30,242 nucleotides of DNA from positions 1 through 30,242 of IMG/VR virus record IMGVR_UViG_3300046733_000644; one strand, 5' to 3'. The notes beneath the pieces were generated by a model. That model saw only the letters and a list, made by a program, of their open reading frames with translations, had not been told where the DNA came from and did not search any database. Both the position numbers and the translations under genes were made by a program. Origin of the DNA: a virus. This document shows positions 1 through 8,715 of this stretch, piece by piece (positions within the stretch are counted from its first letter, which is position 1; each line of letters begins with the position of its first letter).

Positions 1-567
1 TCAGAAATTAATTATAAACAGGCTTTCTCATATACAAAGAAAGTAGAGTTGAGAGATGAACATGATAAAGTTCCAACCGCAAATGCTGCGCACGAAAATG
101 ATTGGGAATTTCCGCCAATCGATGAGGTTGTTGCACCTGTATATCCTGCCAATCATGTTTTATCTTATGAGAAGAAAGATGATGCAGATGAAGCATCCCA
201 CATCATTGAAGTTGATTGCACACCAGGTCAAGAAAGAATCTCAACGATTCATAGAACAGGTACGTATAGAGAAATCACACCAGTTGGCGATGAAACAAGT
301 GTAATTGTCGGAAATGATTTTCAGGTTGTTGTCAAAAATAGAAATGTGAATGTTATAGGAAACTGTAATCTCACCGTTGATGCTAATTGTTCAACATACA
401 TTAAAGGTAATTGGAATATTCAGGTTGATGGAAATGTGATCACAAATGTTGGTGGTTATTATGAAGAAAACATAGGCAAGACTTTGAAACAGACTACTGG
501 TGGTACTGTAACCGAATCTTACGGTGGTAATCAGACAACAACTGCACCGAATATCTTCCTTAATTAG
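1..567 (+). CDS. 5: Baseplate hub / tail spike gp5, C-terminal part (5' truncated)
   Basis: The reading frame is open from base 1, so the start lies outside the window; about 188 residues are visible. After a linker rich in charged residues, the last ~90 residues are dominated by short beta-strand repeats with V/I and G/N at near-octad spacing (for example VVVKNRNVNVIG, then YIKGNWNIQVDGNVITNVGG). This is the pattern of the triple-stranded beta-helix of T4 gp5, the cell-puncturing needle at the tip of the tail tube. The lysozyme domain found in T4 gp5 would lie upstream and cannot be judged. Placement directly before gp25 and gp6 supports the call. A different spike of the same fold is the main alternative. 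Confidence 0.72.
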   Translation, partial: SEINYKQAFSYTKKVELRDEHDKVPTANAAHENDWEFPPIDEVVAPVYPANHVLSYEKKDDADEASHIIEVDCTPGQERISTIHRTGTYREITPVGDETSVIVGNDFQVVVKNRNVNVIGNCNLTVDANCSTYIKGNWNIQVDGNVITNVGGYYEENIGKTLKQTTGGTVTESYGGNQTTTAPNIFLN

Positions 568-589
568 AATATCATTCATACATAAAATA

Positions 590-597
590 TATAAATA
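590..597 (+). promoter_or_regulatory. T4-type late promoter (TATAAATA) for gp25
   Basis: This is a perfect match to the T4 late promoter octamer recognised by the gp55 sigma factor, which is itself encoded in this window. It ends 7 nt before the gp25 ATG, so transcription would start about 2 nt before the start codon. No SD sequence lies in between. Confidence 0.75.
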
Positions 598-604
598 ATA
601 CATA

Positions 605-1033
605 ATGCTTAATAACTTTTCAGATAATGTCAGTAATTCCAGAGCTGGAAGAAAAAGAATTTATTCAGACATACCATTGAATCTTACCATACACCCAAAT
701 ACAAAGGATTTGACTGTGGTTAAAGATATTGATGCTGTAAAGATTTCTGTTAAGAATTTGGTGATGACTAATTTTATGGAAAGACCTTTCCAACCTACTC
801 TTGGAAGTGGTGTGACAGGGCTTTTATTTGAGAATAATGATGCCTTCACTAAGGAATCAATAAAGGATGAAATATATAGAGTCCTTAAAGAACATGAAAG
901 CAGAGCAAACGGTGTACAAGTTGAAGTTTTAGATAACTCTGAGAGGAATGAATATTTAATAAATATAAAATTCAATGTTATCTTTTCTCAAATAAGACAA
1001 GAAATAGAATTCTACCTAGAAAGAATAAGATAA
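605..1033 (+). CDS. 25: Baseplate wedge subunit gp25
   Basis: The protein has 142 residues, close to T4 gp25 (about 132). It contains the family's conserved core: an ERPFQPTLGSGV stretch around residues 60-71, followed by an LFEN motif and an acidic helix. The C-terminal part alternates beta strands (VQVEVLDNS, YLINIKFNVIF). Known role: gp25 forms the inner wedge core with gp6 and gp53 and resembles the type VI secretion sheath-initiating protein TssE. The start is the first ATG after a late promoter. The stop codon directly abuts the gp6 ATG, so the two are translated from one message. Confidence 0.93.
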   Translation: MLNNFSDNVSNSRAGRKRIYSDIPLNLTIHPNTKDLTVVKDIDAVKISVKNLVMTNFMERPFQPTLGSGVTGLLFENNDAFTKESIKDEIYRVLKEHESRANGVQVEVLDNSERNEYLINIKFNVIFSQIRQEIEFYLERIR

Positions 1034-2875
1034 ATGGCAACACAATTTAATGTAACAGAACTGGATTTTGATAAGATCAAAGAAAATTTGATCACACATT
1101 TTAAGTCCTTACCCGATTCAAAATATAAAGATTATGACTTTGAAGGGTCAGGTCTCAACACATTGATGGATATACTGGCGTATAATACGCACTACAATGC
1201 TATCCATGCTCATACTGCGATCAATGAATCATTTCTTGATTCGGCACAGTTGAGACAGAACGTTGTCTCAAGAGCAAAACTGCTTTCTTATATTCCAAAA
1301 AGTATTCTATCTCCTTATTGTACATTGGATATTGTCATTCCTGGTTCCATTAATGATAATGCAGCTACCTATACACTTCCTTCACTATCAAAGGTTACAT
1401 CAAAGATCGATGGTATAACATACTCCTTTATAACCTTGGATGATCACGAAGCAACTTTAGATGGTAATAATGAATATGTATTTACTGCGGTTAAATTCTT
1501 CGAAGGTATTCTAAAATCACAAAGATTTATTGTTAGAGATTTTCTGAACAGTAATCAACAGTATATTCTCAAGGATGATACTGCTGATATTTCTACACTA
1601 AAGGTTAAATTATTTGATAATGATAATACAAATAATTTTACGGTCTATTCAAGGTTTACAACATTTAGTTCAATCGAATCGGATAGTGCAATCTATTTCA
1701 TAAGCGAGACTTCAGATGGAAATCATCAGATTGAATTTGGTAACAATATCTATGGAAAAGAACCACTTGGACAGAATATAATTGAACTTGAGTATATCAG
1801 CACATCAGGTGAGGCTGCGAATAACGCAACCACATTTACTTGGGCAACAAGTGGTATCACACCTAAATCAATTACTCTGAATACAAAATCAACTGGTGGA
1901 GCTCAGCGAGAATCCATTGATTCTGTTCGTTTCAATGCACCACTTACTTTCATATCACAAGAGAGAGGTGTAACAGTTGATGATTACATGGCACTCATTC
2001 ATAGAGATTATGAGCCCGCTGAAATTATTTCTGTTTGGGGTGGAGAAGACAATGTTCCACCTAGATACGGTGATGTATTTGTTGCGGTAAAGCCACATAA
2101 TGCTGAGACACTTACTTCTTCTCAAAAATTAGAACTTAGTGAATTATTAAAATCTAAAAATGTTGCATCCACATCAACAAGTATTGTAGACCCAGAATAT
2201 ACTTACATCTATTTTGAGATTATCTTTAAATATAATTCTAATCAGACTACTTTAAACAAATCTGAGATTCAGACCCAAGTGAAGGATACACTGCGAACAT
2301 TTAATGAAGATGAATTAAAGAAATTTAATGTTGTATTCCGACACTCAAATCTATTAACAAAAATTGATCTTACGGATATATCTATCATAAGTTCTTTGGC
2401 TAGAGTTTATGTTTATAAGAACCTTGATCTTGATGCAGTTAAAAATGTATCCTCAACTTTTGCTTTTAATCTACAACTTGATGGAGATATTGATCAGTCC
2501 GATTCAATGTTATCAAGCGATGTTTTCAAACAGAGTGGTTTCAATGTTAGATTAGCTGATGAAAAACTTAATTCTAGTGAAAGAAGAATTTACACATATA
2601 GACTTGATGCACAAAGAAATGAAGTCAAGGTTGATAGTAATATTGGAACTCTAAATCCATTGACAGGTGAGATTAATTTCTCTCCTATCTTTTCTGATGA
2701 TCGACCTAAAATAAAATTATATGCTTCTCCTGCTTCGAGTGACATTGTTGCTAAGAGAAATACATTATTACAATTGGATGCGGATAAAACAATAGTTGTA
2801 GCTGATAAAGATACCGTATCTATCTCAGGCGCGGCTGGAGCATCAGATTACATAACCTTTAATAGACAAGATTAA
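1034..2875 (+). CDS. 6: Baseplate wedge subunit gp6
   Basis: The protein has 613 residues (T4 gp6 has 660). It follows gp25 without a gap, the usual order. The N-terminus (DFDKIKENLITHFKS, then ILAYNTHYNAIHA and SFLDSAQLRQNVVSRAKLL around residues 45-85) is the hallmark of the gp6/J-like baseplate wedge family. The central GAQRESIDSVRFNAP and RGVTVDDYMALIHRDYEPAEI segment (about residues 288-330) is also typical. Known role: gp6 dimers make the iris-like inner ring that holds the six wedges and transmits the trigger for sheath contraction. The C-terminal 100 residues contain predicted strands. Only one base separates the stop from the next ATG. Confidence 0.93.
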   Translation: MATQFNVTELDFDKIKENLITHFKSLPDSKYKDYDFEGSGLNTLMDILAYNTHYNAIHAHTAINESFLDSAQLRQNVVSRAKLLSYIPKSILSPYCTLDIVIPGSINDNAATYTLPSLSKVTSKIDGITYSFITLDDHEATLDGNNEYVFTAVKFFEGILKSQRFIVRDFLNSNQQYILKDDTADISTLKVKLFDNDNTNNFTVYSRFTTFSSIESDSAIYFISETSDGNHQIEFGNNIYGKEPLGQNIIELEYISTSGEAANNATTFTWATSGITPKSITLNTKSTGGAQRESIDSVRFNAPLTFISQERGVTVDDYMALIHRDYEPAEIISVWGGEDNVPPRYGDVFVAVKPHNAETLTSSQKLELSELLKSKNVASTSTSIVDPEYTYIYFEIIFKYNSNQTTLNKSEIQTQVKDTLRTFNEDELKKFNVVFRHSNLLTKIDLTDISIISSLARVYVYKNLDLDAVKNVSSTFAFNLQLDGDIDQSDSMLSSDVFKQSGFNVRLADEKLNSSERRIYTYRLDAQRNEVKVDSNIGTLNPLTGEINFSPIFSDDRPKIKLYASPASSDIVAKRNTLLQLDADKTIVVADKDTVSISGAAGASDYITFNRQD

Positions 2876-2876
2876 T

Positions 2877-5800
2877 ATGGATGTACCTATAGCACAAGCC
2901 CGTGCGGCGACCACGGAGCCGAATACTGTGAACAGTTTAATACCTATTCACCTTAGAGAAGGCGCACAAAATTTCATTGATCTTCTAGAAGATTATTATA
3001 CATATTTAAATACTGATGGTCTTCCATCACAAGAAATAAATAATATTCTTGTAGAACAAGACATTGATAAAACTTCTCTTCAATATTTGGATTCTATTCA
3101 AAAAGAAGTTGCTATGAATGTGCCTGATGCGGTGGCATTTGATAGAGTATCTTTATATAAGAAAATTGTAAAGTATTATTTGACCAAAGGTTCAAGGGAT
3201 AGTATTTTAACATTCTTCAAGATTTTTTATGATGAGGCAGTGGTAGTTAGTTATCCAAAGGAATTTCTCTTTGCGCCATCACAGGGTAATTATGATACAA
3301 ATATCAATAGGTATTTAGATGATAAGGGTTTCCCATCTAGTAGAGATAAAATTCAAGATAGTTACTTTTGGCAGAATTTCTCTTATGTTATAGAATCTGC
3401 TCTACCTGTTGAAAACTGGAAAAGTAATTTCCTTAATCTTGTACACCCTGCAGGTTTTAAATTCTTTGGAATCATTGCCATCTTGATGGTGAGAACTAAT
3501 AAATGGATTGGTAGACATATCAGATTTGATGAAACTACCAGAAAATATGTTTTGACCGATGACTTTGATCCAAAAATATATAACTATCCATATCAAGTAA
3601 TAGACAGGGATGATTTAGACTGGATGAGGGGTTTGGTGCCACCTGCACTTCTCACAACAGTAGATAGATATTCTTTCAATGAAGGATATCACTCTCCCAC
3701 TTTCCAATTTGGTTTGGTACCACTTGATGTGCTTCTCAATATACTTATTATTAAAAACCTCGATGAAGATAGATTTAATCTATTCATAGAAGTGGTTCTT
3801 AATTATATTATTACTGATGGTGGTAATCATCTTTTAAGAGGTCGGGATACTTATTTACAGGATACAAAATTCCTAGATTCTGATGGTTTTAGCGAATTCA
3901 AAAATAGGGTGATTGGAGATTCTTTAGACGATAATCTTTTAATGTCTCAAAGGATTCTTCATAATGTTTCTGCTTTTGTTGACACGGAAATCACATTAGT
4001 ACAAGATACAGGAAGAAATATATTGAAAAGAGTTGCAGGACTTACATCAAGTGATACAACCAAAGATTTATATACTCAAGAATCCTATAATGCCGAGCTG
4101 TCATTTGTTAGAAATGAAGAATGTTGGGCGAAAGATATTAAAGGCATAACAGCCATATCACCATGGAATAGCAGATCTGGCAATCGGAGAGCCGGTGTCG
4201 CTATCACGCCAAGACATATTCTTTTTGTTGAACATGCAGATTATCATCTTAATGTGGGTGATACCATATATTTTGTAACACGAAATAACACTACAATATC
4301 TAGACAGATTATACAGCAGAAAGACCATCCAGTTCCGGGTTACACCTACGGAGATTTTAATGTAGCTTTATTGGATTCTGCGTTGCCCGATGATATTGAA
4401 ATTATGAAGGTTCTACCTGAATATTCATATAATTATTTTCCAATCGATTCTTATGGTGAGCCGAATGATTTCAATTTTGGCGCCAATTATACTGGCATTG
4501 ATGTACCATATGTATTCCACACTGATCAAGAAGAAAAAGCCTTGGTGAAAAAAATAAATCAGTTGCGATGGTTTCCTGTTACTGGAACTGATAATAATAG
4601 TCCCGAAACAGGATACGGCATGGCTTACTATGGAAATCTTCCATCTGGGATTACTTCAACCTCTGAATGGGGCGAAACAATAATATCGGGGGATTCTGGC
4701 AACCCCATAATGATGGTTCTAAAAGGTGAGGCTGTTCTTATTTCTTTGTTTACATTCTCCACGGCAGGACCTTTCCTTGGACAAGAAAGAAACATCAATG
4801 ATATCAATAAATTGATAGAAGATGTTGATAAACTTGGATCAATTGATAATTCTGAAGATATCACTAGTTTTGTTTATAATTCTAGAACCTTCACAAAAAC
4901 TGATTTTTTATTACAGGACAGACCCGTTTATAGGGGTGAAGGTTCTTTAGATTCTATTAGTTGGGATGGTAATGAATGGATCGAATATAGAGGAGGAGCA
5001 TTCAATACTCTGACAAATAGTAGTGAAGATACACCATATCCTTGGCTAAGGTTGGGATTATCAGAAGCTGCTGAAGGGTTTGAAGAGTTCACACCAAATC
5101 TTGTTTTTGGAACAGGATATAAATTAACACAATTCGATTTAACATCTGAAGATGAAGTTGAAATTTTTACACCTACTAAAGTTATAGAAGGTATCGATAC
5201 ATCATTTACATCTGCTGAAGGATATTCAACCAGCCCAGATAATCTTACTTCTAGTCACCCAGATTGGGAGGGTAGAGAAATCAGTTTTGATGAGAGCCCA
5301 GATACTGGTGATCAATGGACTAATGATCCTGCAAATGGTAAGATTTTTTGCACAGGTTTGTTTAAAAATATTAGAACAGCAAAACCTATTAATGCAAGAG
5401 TTGGTGACATTATTAAGGCTTCGGTAGATTTTGATTTTGGTACAACGCCTAATCAGGTTGATGATGAGAGAACATTCATGTTATCTTTATCTGATATAGG
5501 TCCATATCCAAACATTGATGAATCGGTACTGAATCATAGTGATCTTTCATTCTTTATTATATTCGCAGAAGCTCAAGCAAAACTTCTACAGAGAATTGAG
5601 GGTGGCGCAGACCAATTTGTCGGTGCACTTGGTCTTAATTCCATTCAAGGCGATGTTCTCAGACTAGAACTTGAAATTGATGTTAAGTCGACCGCCGCTG
5701 AAACAACTGTTACAGTTTCATACGAAAATATCTCAGATTCACCTAATTCATCTATGGCTAACAATCCCAAAATCATAACGGGAATTGATTCGGGCTTCTA

Positions 5801-7241
5801 TGATTCTTTACTTAATCGTGATCCAAGCATAAGTATGACACTTCAGGCAGGAGAATTGTCCGATACACTTATAGGTACAATCAATGTTTATAATGCATCT
5901 TTCAAGAATTTAGTGAGTTTTAATACCGAGCAGCCTGCAACAATTACTCCAACTTTATCATCTAATATATCTAATGAGAATGTTTTAGGTTTTGTTTATC
6001 GTAGTGGTACTTATACAAAAGGTAGGGAGTTAATTAATGATAGACCTTACTATTCTTTTGCGGATGAAGAAAATGAGATAAATTTTCAAATTCAATATAA
6101 TGCCAGTGTTGGCGACGGTGTTGAGATTGGTTGGGTAAGAACTACTGGTCAATCGTATCCGCTTCAGATTAATGTTGGAGACATTGAATATCCATGGCTA
6201 GAACTTGATGGTACTATATCTTCTGATTTTTCCGATATTCTTGGCCTCGGTGATTATATGGAAGTAACCAAAAAATCCTTTGAGTCAGATTTATCAAAAA
6301 CATTACTAACTCTTGGAACAGGCAGTGGTAATTATATTGTAGGAGAAGAAATCACACAAACAAACGCGGCGACAGGTGTTACTGTTACTTCTGAGGTATT
6401 CGCAATAAATCAAGGGAACATTGAAATATTGGATCAGACTGCAAGTGATGGAAGTGATACATTATTTTCCATTACAGAAACGCCACCAGATTACTTATAT
6501 ACTGCCAAACAAATTGATGCGGTAGATGAATCTCATTTTGATGTAATTGTTACAGATGATAGAAATTTTCAGATTATTAGTGACCTAGCAAATGATGGAT
6601 TGCTCTGGCGCCGGAAGGTCATATTTCTTAAAAAATCGGATGATGCGACTGATCCATTGAGATTTGGTAGCCATCGTGTTACATTTAATTGTACACTAAA
6701 TAATTCACCTGCTATCCTAAGAAATAATCATCTTCGTCTACGATATAGAGCTGATGCTAGCGGACAGCCATGGTTTGATTTTAATGTTGTATCCGGTGAA
6801 AACAGTTTTACATTCGATGTTTTTGATGGTAATCCTGCTCAAATTCTTTTTCTATCAACCTCAGCATCTGCATTCGATGTTTCAATCAGCAATCTGAAAA
6901 TTGAACAGATTGAAACACCGGTATCACCTGGAAACATCGTTGGAACTGATTCCAATGCTTCATATACTATGACTGGATCATCTCAATTAGTAAAACAAAA
7001 AAGAGATTCCTTTGATACCTCGGCAACACATATAGAAATTGAAGATACTAATTTAAATGGAAGATACGAATTAATATATAAATCATCTGACAAGTTAATG
7101 ATCAATAGACCTAGTTCTATTACTGAATCAGATTCTTTCACATCTAGAGTTAAATTGGGCATATTAGATACATATATGGCGCCTTCTAAATACAAAAAGT
7201 ATACAGAAAATATTCAACAGGTTAAAGATAAATTTTCTTAA
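2877..7241 (+). CDS. Giant baseplate/virion structural protein with trypsin-like protease domain
   Basis: The protein has 1454 residues. Residues ~1-210 (IPIHLREGAQNFIDLLEDYY; later YYLTKGSRDSILTFFKIFYDEA) resemble the N-terminus of large structural proteins that follow gp6 in marine T4-like phages; this is where I expect baseplate attachment. Residues ~415-655 look like a chymotrypsin-fold protease: ITPRH...VEHADY with His453, GDFNVALLD with Asp493, and SGDSGNPIMM with Ser607, then GEAVLISLFTF, in the order His-Asp-Ser. From ~665 on the protein is beta-rich. A module with FVYxSxTxTK, DRPxY and YPWL starts at residue 665 and again at 1039. Segments between and after may be sugar-binding beta sandwiches, which is only inference. 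No signal peptide is visible. The role in adsorption or surface digestion is inferred from position. T4 gp7 occupies a comparable place, but I see no clear gp7 signature. Confidence 0.8.
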   Translation: MDVPIAQARAATTEPNTVNSLIPIHLREGAQNFIDLLEDYYTYLNTDGLPSQEINNILVEQDIDKTSLQYLDSIQKEVAMNVPDAVAFDRVSLYKKIVKYYLTKGSRDSILTFFKIFYDEAVVVSYPKEFLFAPSQGNYDTNINRYLDDKGFPSSRDKIQDSYFWQNFSYVIESALPVENWKSNFLNLVHPAGFKFFGIIAILMVRTNKWIGRHIRFDETTRKYVLTDDFDPKIYNYPYQVIDRDDLDWMRGLVPPALLTTVDRYSFNEGYHSPTFQFGLVPLDVLLNILIIKNLDEDRFNLFIEVVLNYIITDGGNHLLRGRDTYLQDTKFLDSDGFSEFKNRVIGDSLDDNLLMSQRILHNVSAFVDTEITLVQDTGRNILKRVAGLTSSDTTKDLYTQESYNAELSFVRNEECWAKDIKGITAISPWNSRSGNRRAGVAITPRHILFVEHADYHLNVGDTIYFVTRNNTTISRQIIQQKDHPVPGYTYGDFNVALLDSALPDDIEIMKVLPEYSYNYFPIDSYGEPNDFNFGANYTGIDVPYVFHTDQEEKALVKKINQLRWFPVTGTDNNSPETGYGMAYYGNLPSGITSTSEWGETIISGDSGNPIMMVLKGEAVLISLFTFSTAGPFLGQERNINDINKLIEDVDKLGSIDNSEDITSFVYNSRTFTKTDFLLQDRPVYRGEGSLDSISWDGNEWIEYRGGAFNTLTNSSEDTPYPWLRLGLSEAAEGFEEFTPNLVFGTGYKLTQFDLTSEDEVEIFTPTKVIEGIDTSFTSAEGYSTSPDNLTSSHPDWEGREISFDESPDTGDQWTNDPANGKIFCTGLFKNIRTAKPINARVGDIIKASVDFDFGTTPNQVDDERTFMLSLSDIGPYPNIDESVLNHSDLSFFIIFAEAQAKLLQRIEGGADQFVGALGLNSIQGDVLRLELEIDVKSTAAETTVTVSYENISDSPNSSMANNPKIITGIDSGFYDSLLNRDPSISMTLQAGELSDTLIGTINVYNASFKNLVSFNTEQPATITPTLSSNISNENVLGFVYRSGTYTKGRELINDRPYYSFADEENEINFQIQYNASVGDGVEIGWVRTTGQSYPLQINVGDIEYPWLELDGTISSDFSDILGLGDYMEVTKKSFESDLSKTLLTLGTGSGNYIVGEEITQTNAATGVTVTSEVFAINQGNIEILDQTASDGSDTLFSITETPPDYLYTAKQIDAVDESHFDVIVTDDRNFQIISDLANDGLLWRRKVIFLKKSDDATDPLRFGSHRVTFNCTLNNSPAILRNNHLRLRYRADASGQPWFDFNVVSGENSFTFDVFDGNPAQILFLSTSASAFDVSISNLKIEQIETPVSPGNIVGTDSNASYTMTGSSQLVKQKRDSFDTSATHIEIEDTNLNGRYELIYKSSDKLMINRPSSITESDSFTSRVKLGILDTYMAPSKYKKYTENIQQVKDKFS
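4869..6219 (+). repeat. Duplicated coding module inside the giant structural protein
   Basis: Two copies of a ~65-75 residue module begin at 4869 (residue 665) and 5991 (residue 1039), 374 residues apart. Shared features, in order, are FVYxSxTxTK, a short spacer, DRPxY, a polar strand region containing I, and YPWLxL. The match is seen at protein level; the DNA copies have diverged, so the duplication is old. Confidence 0.6.
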
Positions 7242-7246
7242 TAATA

Positions 7247-7444
7247 ATGACACATATGAATTTTAAAGATGAAGCTCGGCTCGACCGAATTGAAGAAAAG
7301 ATTGATAAACTCACAAATGCTATCCATGCTTTGACCCATGGAGATGGTATACCCAGTCGTGAAAGACCTCTTGCCGCCTATGATGGGGGCGAAGGATGGA
7401 TCAAAGAAATAGGTATAGGATTAAATAATTTGGATTTTAAATAA
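7247..7444 (+). CDS. Small hypothetical protein, helical N-terminus
   Basis: The protein has 65 residues and I do not recognise it. Residues 5-30 (FKDEARLDRIEEKIDKLTNA) form an amphipathic, coiled-coil-like helix, followed by a Gly/Pro-containing tail. It starts 5 nt after the giant structural gene. Its stop overlaps the next start (TAATG), so it sits in a tightly packed operon, which supports it being real. An ATG at 7256 is an alternative start giving 62 residues; neither has a good SD. It may be a small structural or chaperone protein for its neighbour, but this is only positional inference. Confidence 0.6.
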   Translation: MTHMNFKDEARLDRIEEKIDKLTNAIHALTHGDGIPSRERPLAAYDGGEGWIKEIGIGLNNLDFK

Positions 7445-8286
7445 TGATAAAAAAAGCTATATATTCAAATTGGTCTAAACCAAACGATAGTAACTTTGCT
7501 GGCTTTAATAATGATGAGGCTTTCGCTGACAGTTTGCATTTATCTGTTTTATGTGCTAAGAAGTGGTTTGAGGAAGTAGAATTAATAACAGATACAAAAG
7601 GAAAAAAGTTAATTGATAAATATAAGATACCATTTGATAATGTAGTAGTCTGCTTGGATGATTATAATCACATAAGAGCTGAACATTGGTCTATTGGAAA
7701 GATGGTCGCTTGTTGTATGCAAAAATCTCCATTTATGCACATAGATAATGATGTGTTTTGGTTTAAGAAGCCGCAAGAAAGATTATTACGAGCAGATTGT
7801 AGTTTTCAGAATTATGAAAATGCAGATTATTTTGGATATAAATACCAAAGACCTCCTGCCATAGAGACATGTCCAATTAAAGAAATAGACTACACAGAGA
7901 CGAAAGCTTTAAATTGTGGTATCATAGGATTTAATAAATTGGATGTGTTACCAGAATGGATGGAATTAGCATTAAGATATATAGAGTGGTTTGATAATAA
8001 CACTAAATTACGAGATTGGTGCAAGCTGGCTCCCATAATGTTTGAGCAATATCATATATACCAGTTAGTAAAGAAAAACAATTATGATATTTCTGTTATT
8101 TCTTATGATTATGCTACATCAGTTATAGATACTCGTAAAAAGATGATAAATGATTCATTAGCAGAAGAATATGGATATACTCATTTAATTTCTGGAATTA
8201 AAAGAGAAAAGCACGTTGAGGAAAAAGTAAAAGCCAGATTAATAAGAGAAATACAAAACGCAAAAGAACGCAAAGAGTTTTCTTAA
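7444..8286 (+). CDS. Glycosyltransferase-like protein (DUF6734-like)
   Basis: The protein has 280 residues. The layout matches small GT-A-like proteins: an N-terminal KKAIYSNWSKP strand, AKKWFEEVELITD, and a central HIDNDVFWFK stretch in which D101-N102-D103 could be the metal/nucleotide-sugar DxD motif. ETKALNCGIIGFN follows around residues 151-163, as in family acceptor-site regions. From memory this resembles the DUF6734 family, whose substrate is unknown. It is translationally coupled to the small gene upstream (TAATG overlap). It sits between baseplate and terminase genes, not a T4 core position, and its codons are rich in ATA/TTA/AAA compared with gp18 or gp23, so it looks acquired. It could modify host surface sugar or a virion protein. 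Confidence 0.7.
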   Translation: MIKKAIYSNWSKPNDSNFAGFNNDEAFADSLHLSVLCAKKWFEEVELITDTKGKKLIDKYKIPFDNVVVCLDDYNHIRAEHWSIGKMVACCMQKSPFMHIDNDVFWFKKPQERLLRADCSFQNYENADYFGYKYQRPPAIETCPIKEIDYTETKALNCGIIGFNKLDVLPEWMELALRYIEWFDNNTKLRDWCKLAPIMFEQYHIYQLVKKNNYDISVISYDYATSVIDTRKKMINDSLAEEYGYTHLISGIKREKHVEEKVKARLIREIQNAKERKEFS

Positions 8287-8301
8287 TAACATTTATTCAT
8301 T

Positions 8302-8715
8302 ATGAAAAAAGATAAAACCGAAATGATGGCTGCATTGCAGTCACATCTTCCAGCTAAATTGGAAGAGATAAAGATGGAAGTTGCTCAACACGAGATTGTA
8401 GCCGATACTGAAGAGGATTATATTTACACAAGGGATAAGATCAAAGAACTAATTGCAAAGTCTGAAGAAGCAATTGATACCATGATGGCTTTATCACAAG
8501 AGACTGAACACCCAAGAGCCTTCGAAGTTCTTTCGGGTATGTTTAAGACTACTACTGATATGATGGATCAACTTATAACTTTACAAAAGAAAAGAAAAGA
8601 ATTAACACAATCAGAAGAACAAAAGGCTTCGGCTTCTGGTAATACTACAAATAATGCAATCTTTGTTGGTTCTACAACTGAACTACAAAAGTTTTTGAGT
8701 AAACAGAATGACTGA
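8302..8715 (+). CDS. 16: Terminase small subunit gp16
   Basis: The protein has 137 residues, shorter than T4 gp16 (164) but similar to marine homologues. It is almost entirely helical, with a central coiled-coil hairpin (residues ~35-110). It ends with the conserved C-terminal segment FVGSTTELQKFL that is typical of T4-type small terminases. Known role: a ring-forming regulator that recognises DNA and stimulates the gp17 ATPase at packaging initiation. The stop lies 8 nt inside the gp17 gene, which implies coupled translation. No SD and no late promoter are visible before the ATG, so it probably depends on upstream transcription. Confidence 0.88.
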   Translation: MKKDKTEMMAALQSHLPAKLEEIKMEVAQHEIVADTEEDYIYTRDKIKELIAKSEEAIDTMMALSQETEHPRAFEVLSGMFKTTTDMMDQLITLQKKRKELTQSEEQKASASGNTTNNAIFVGSTTELQKFLSKQND

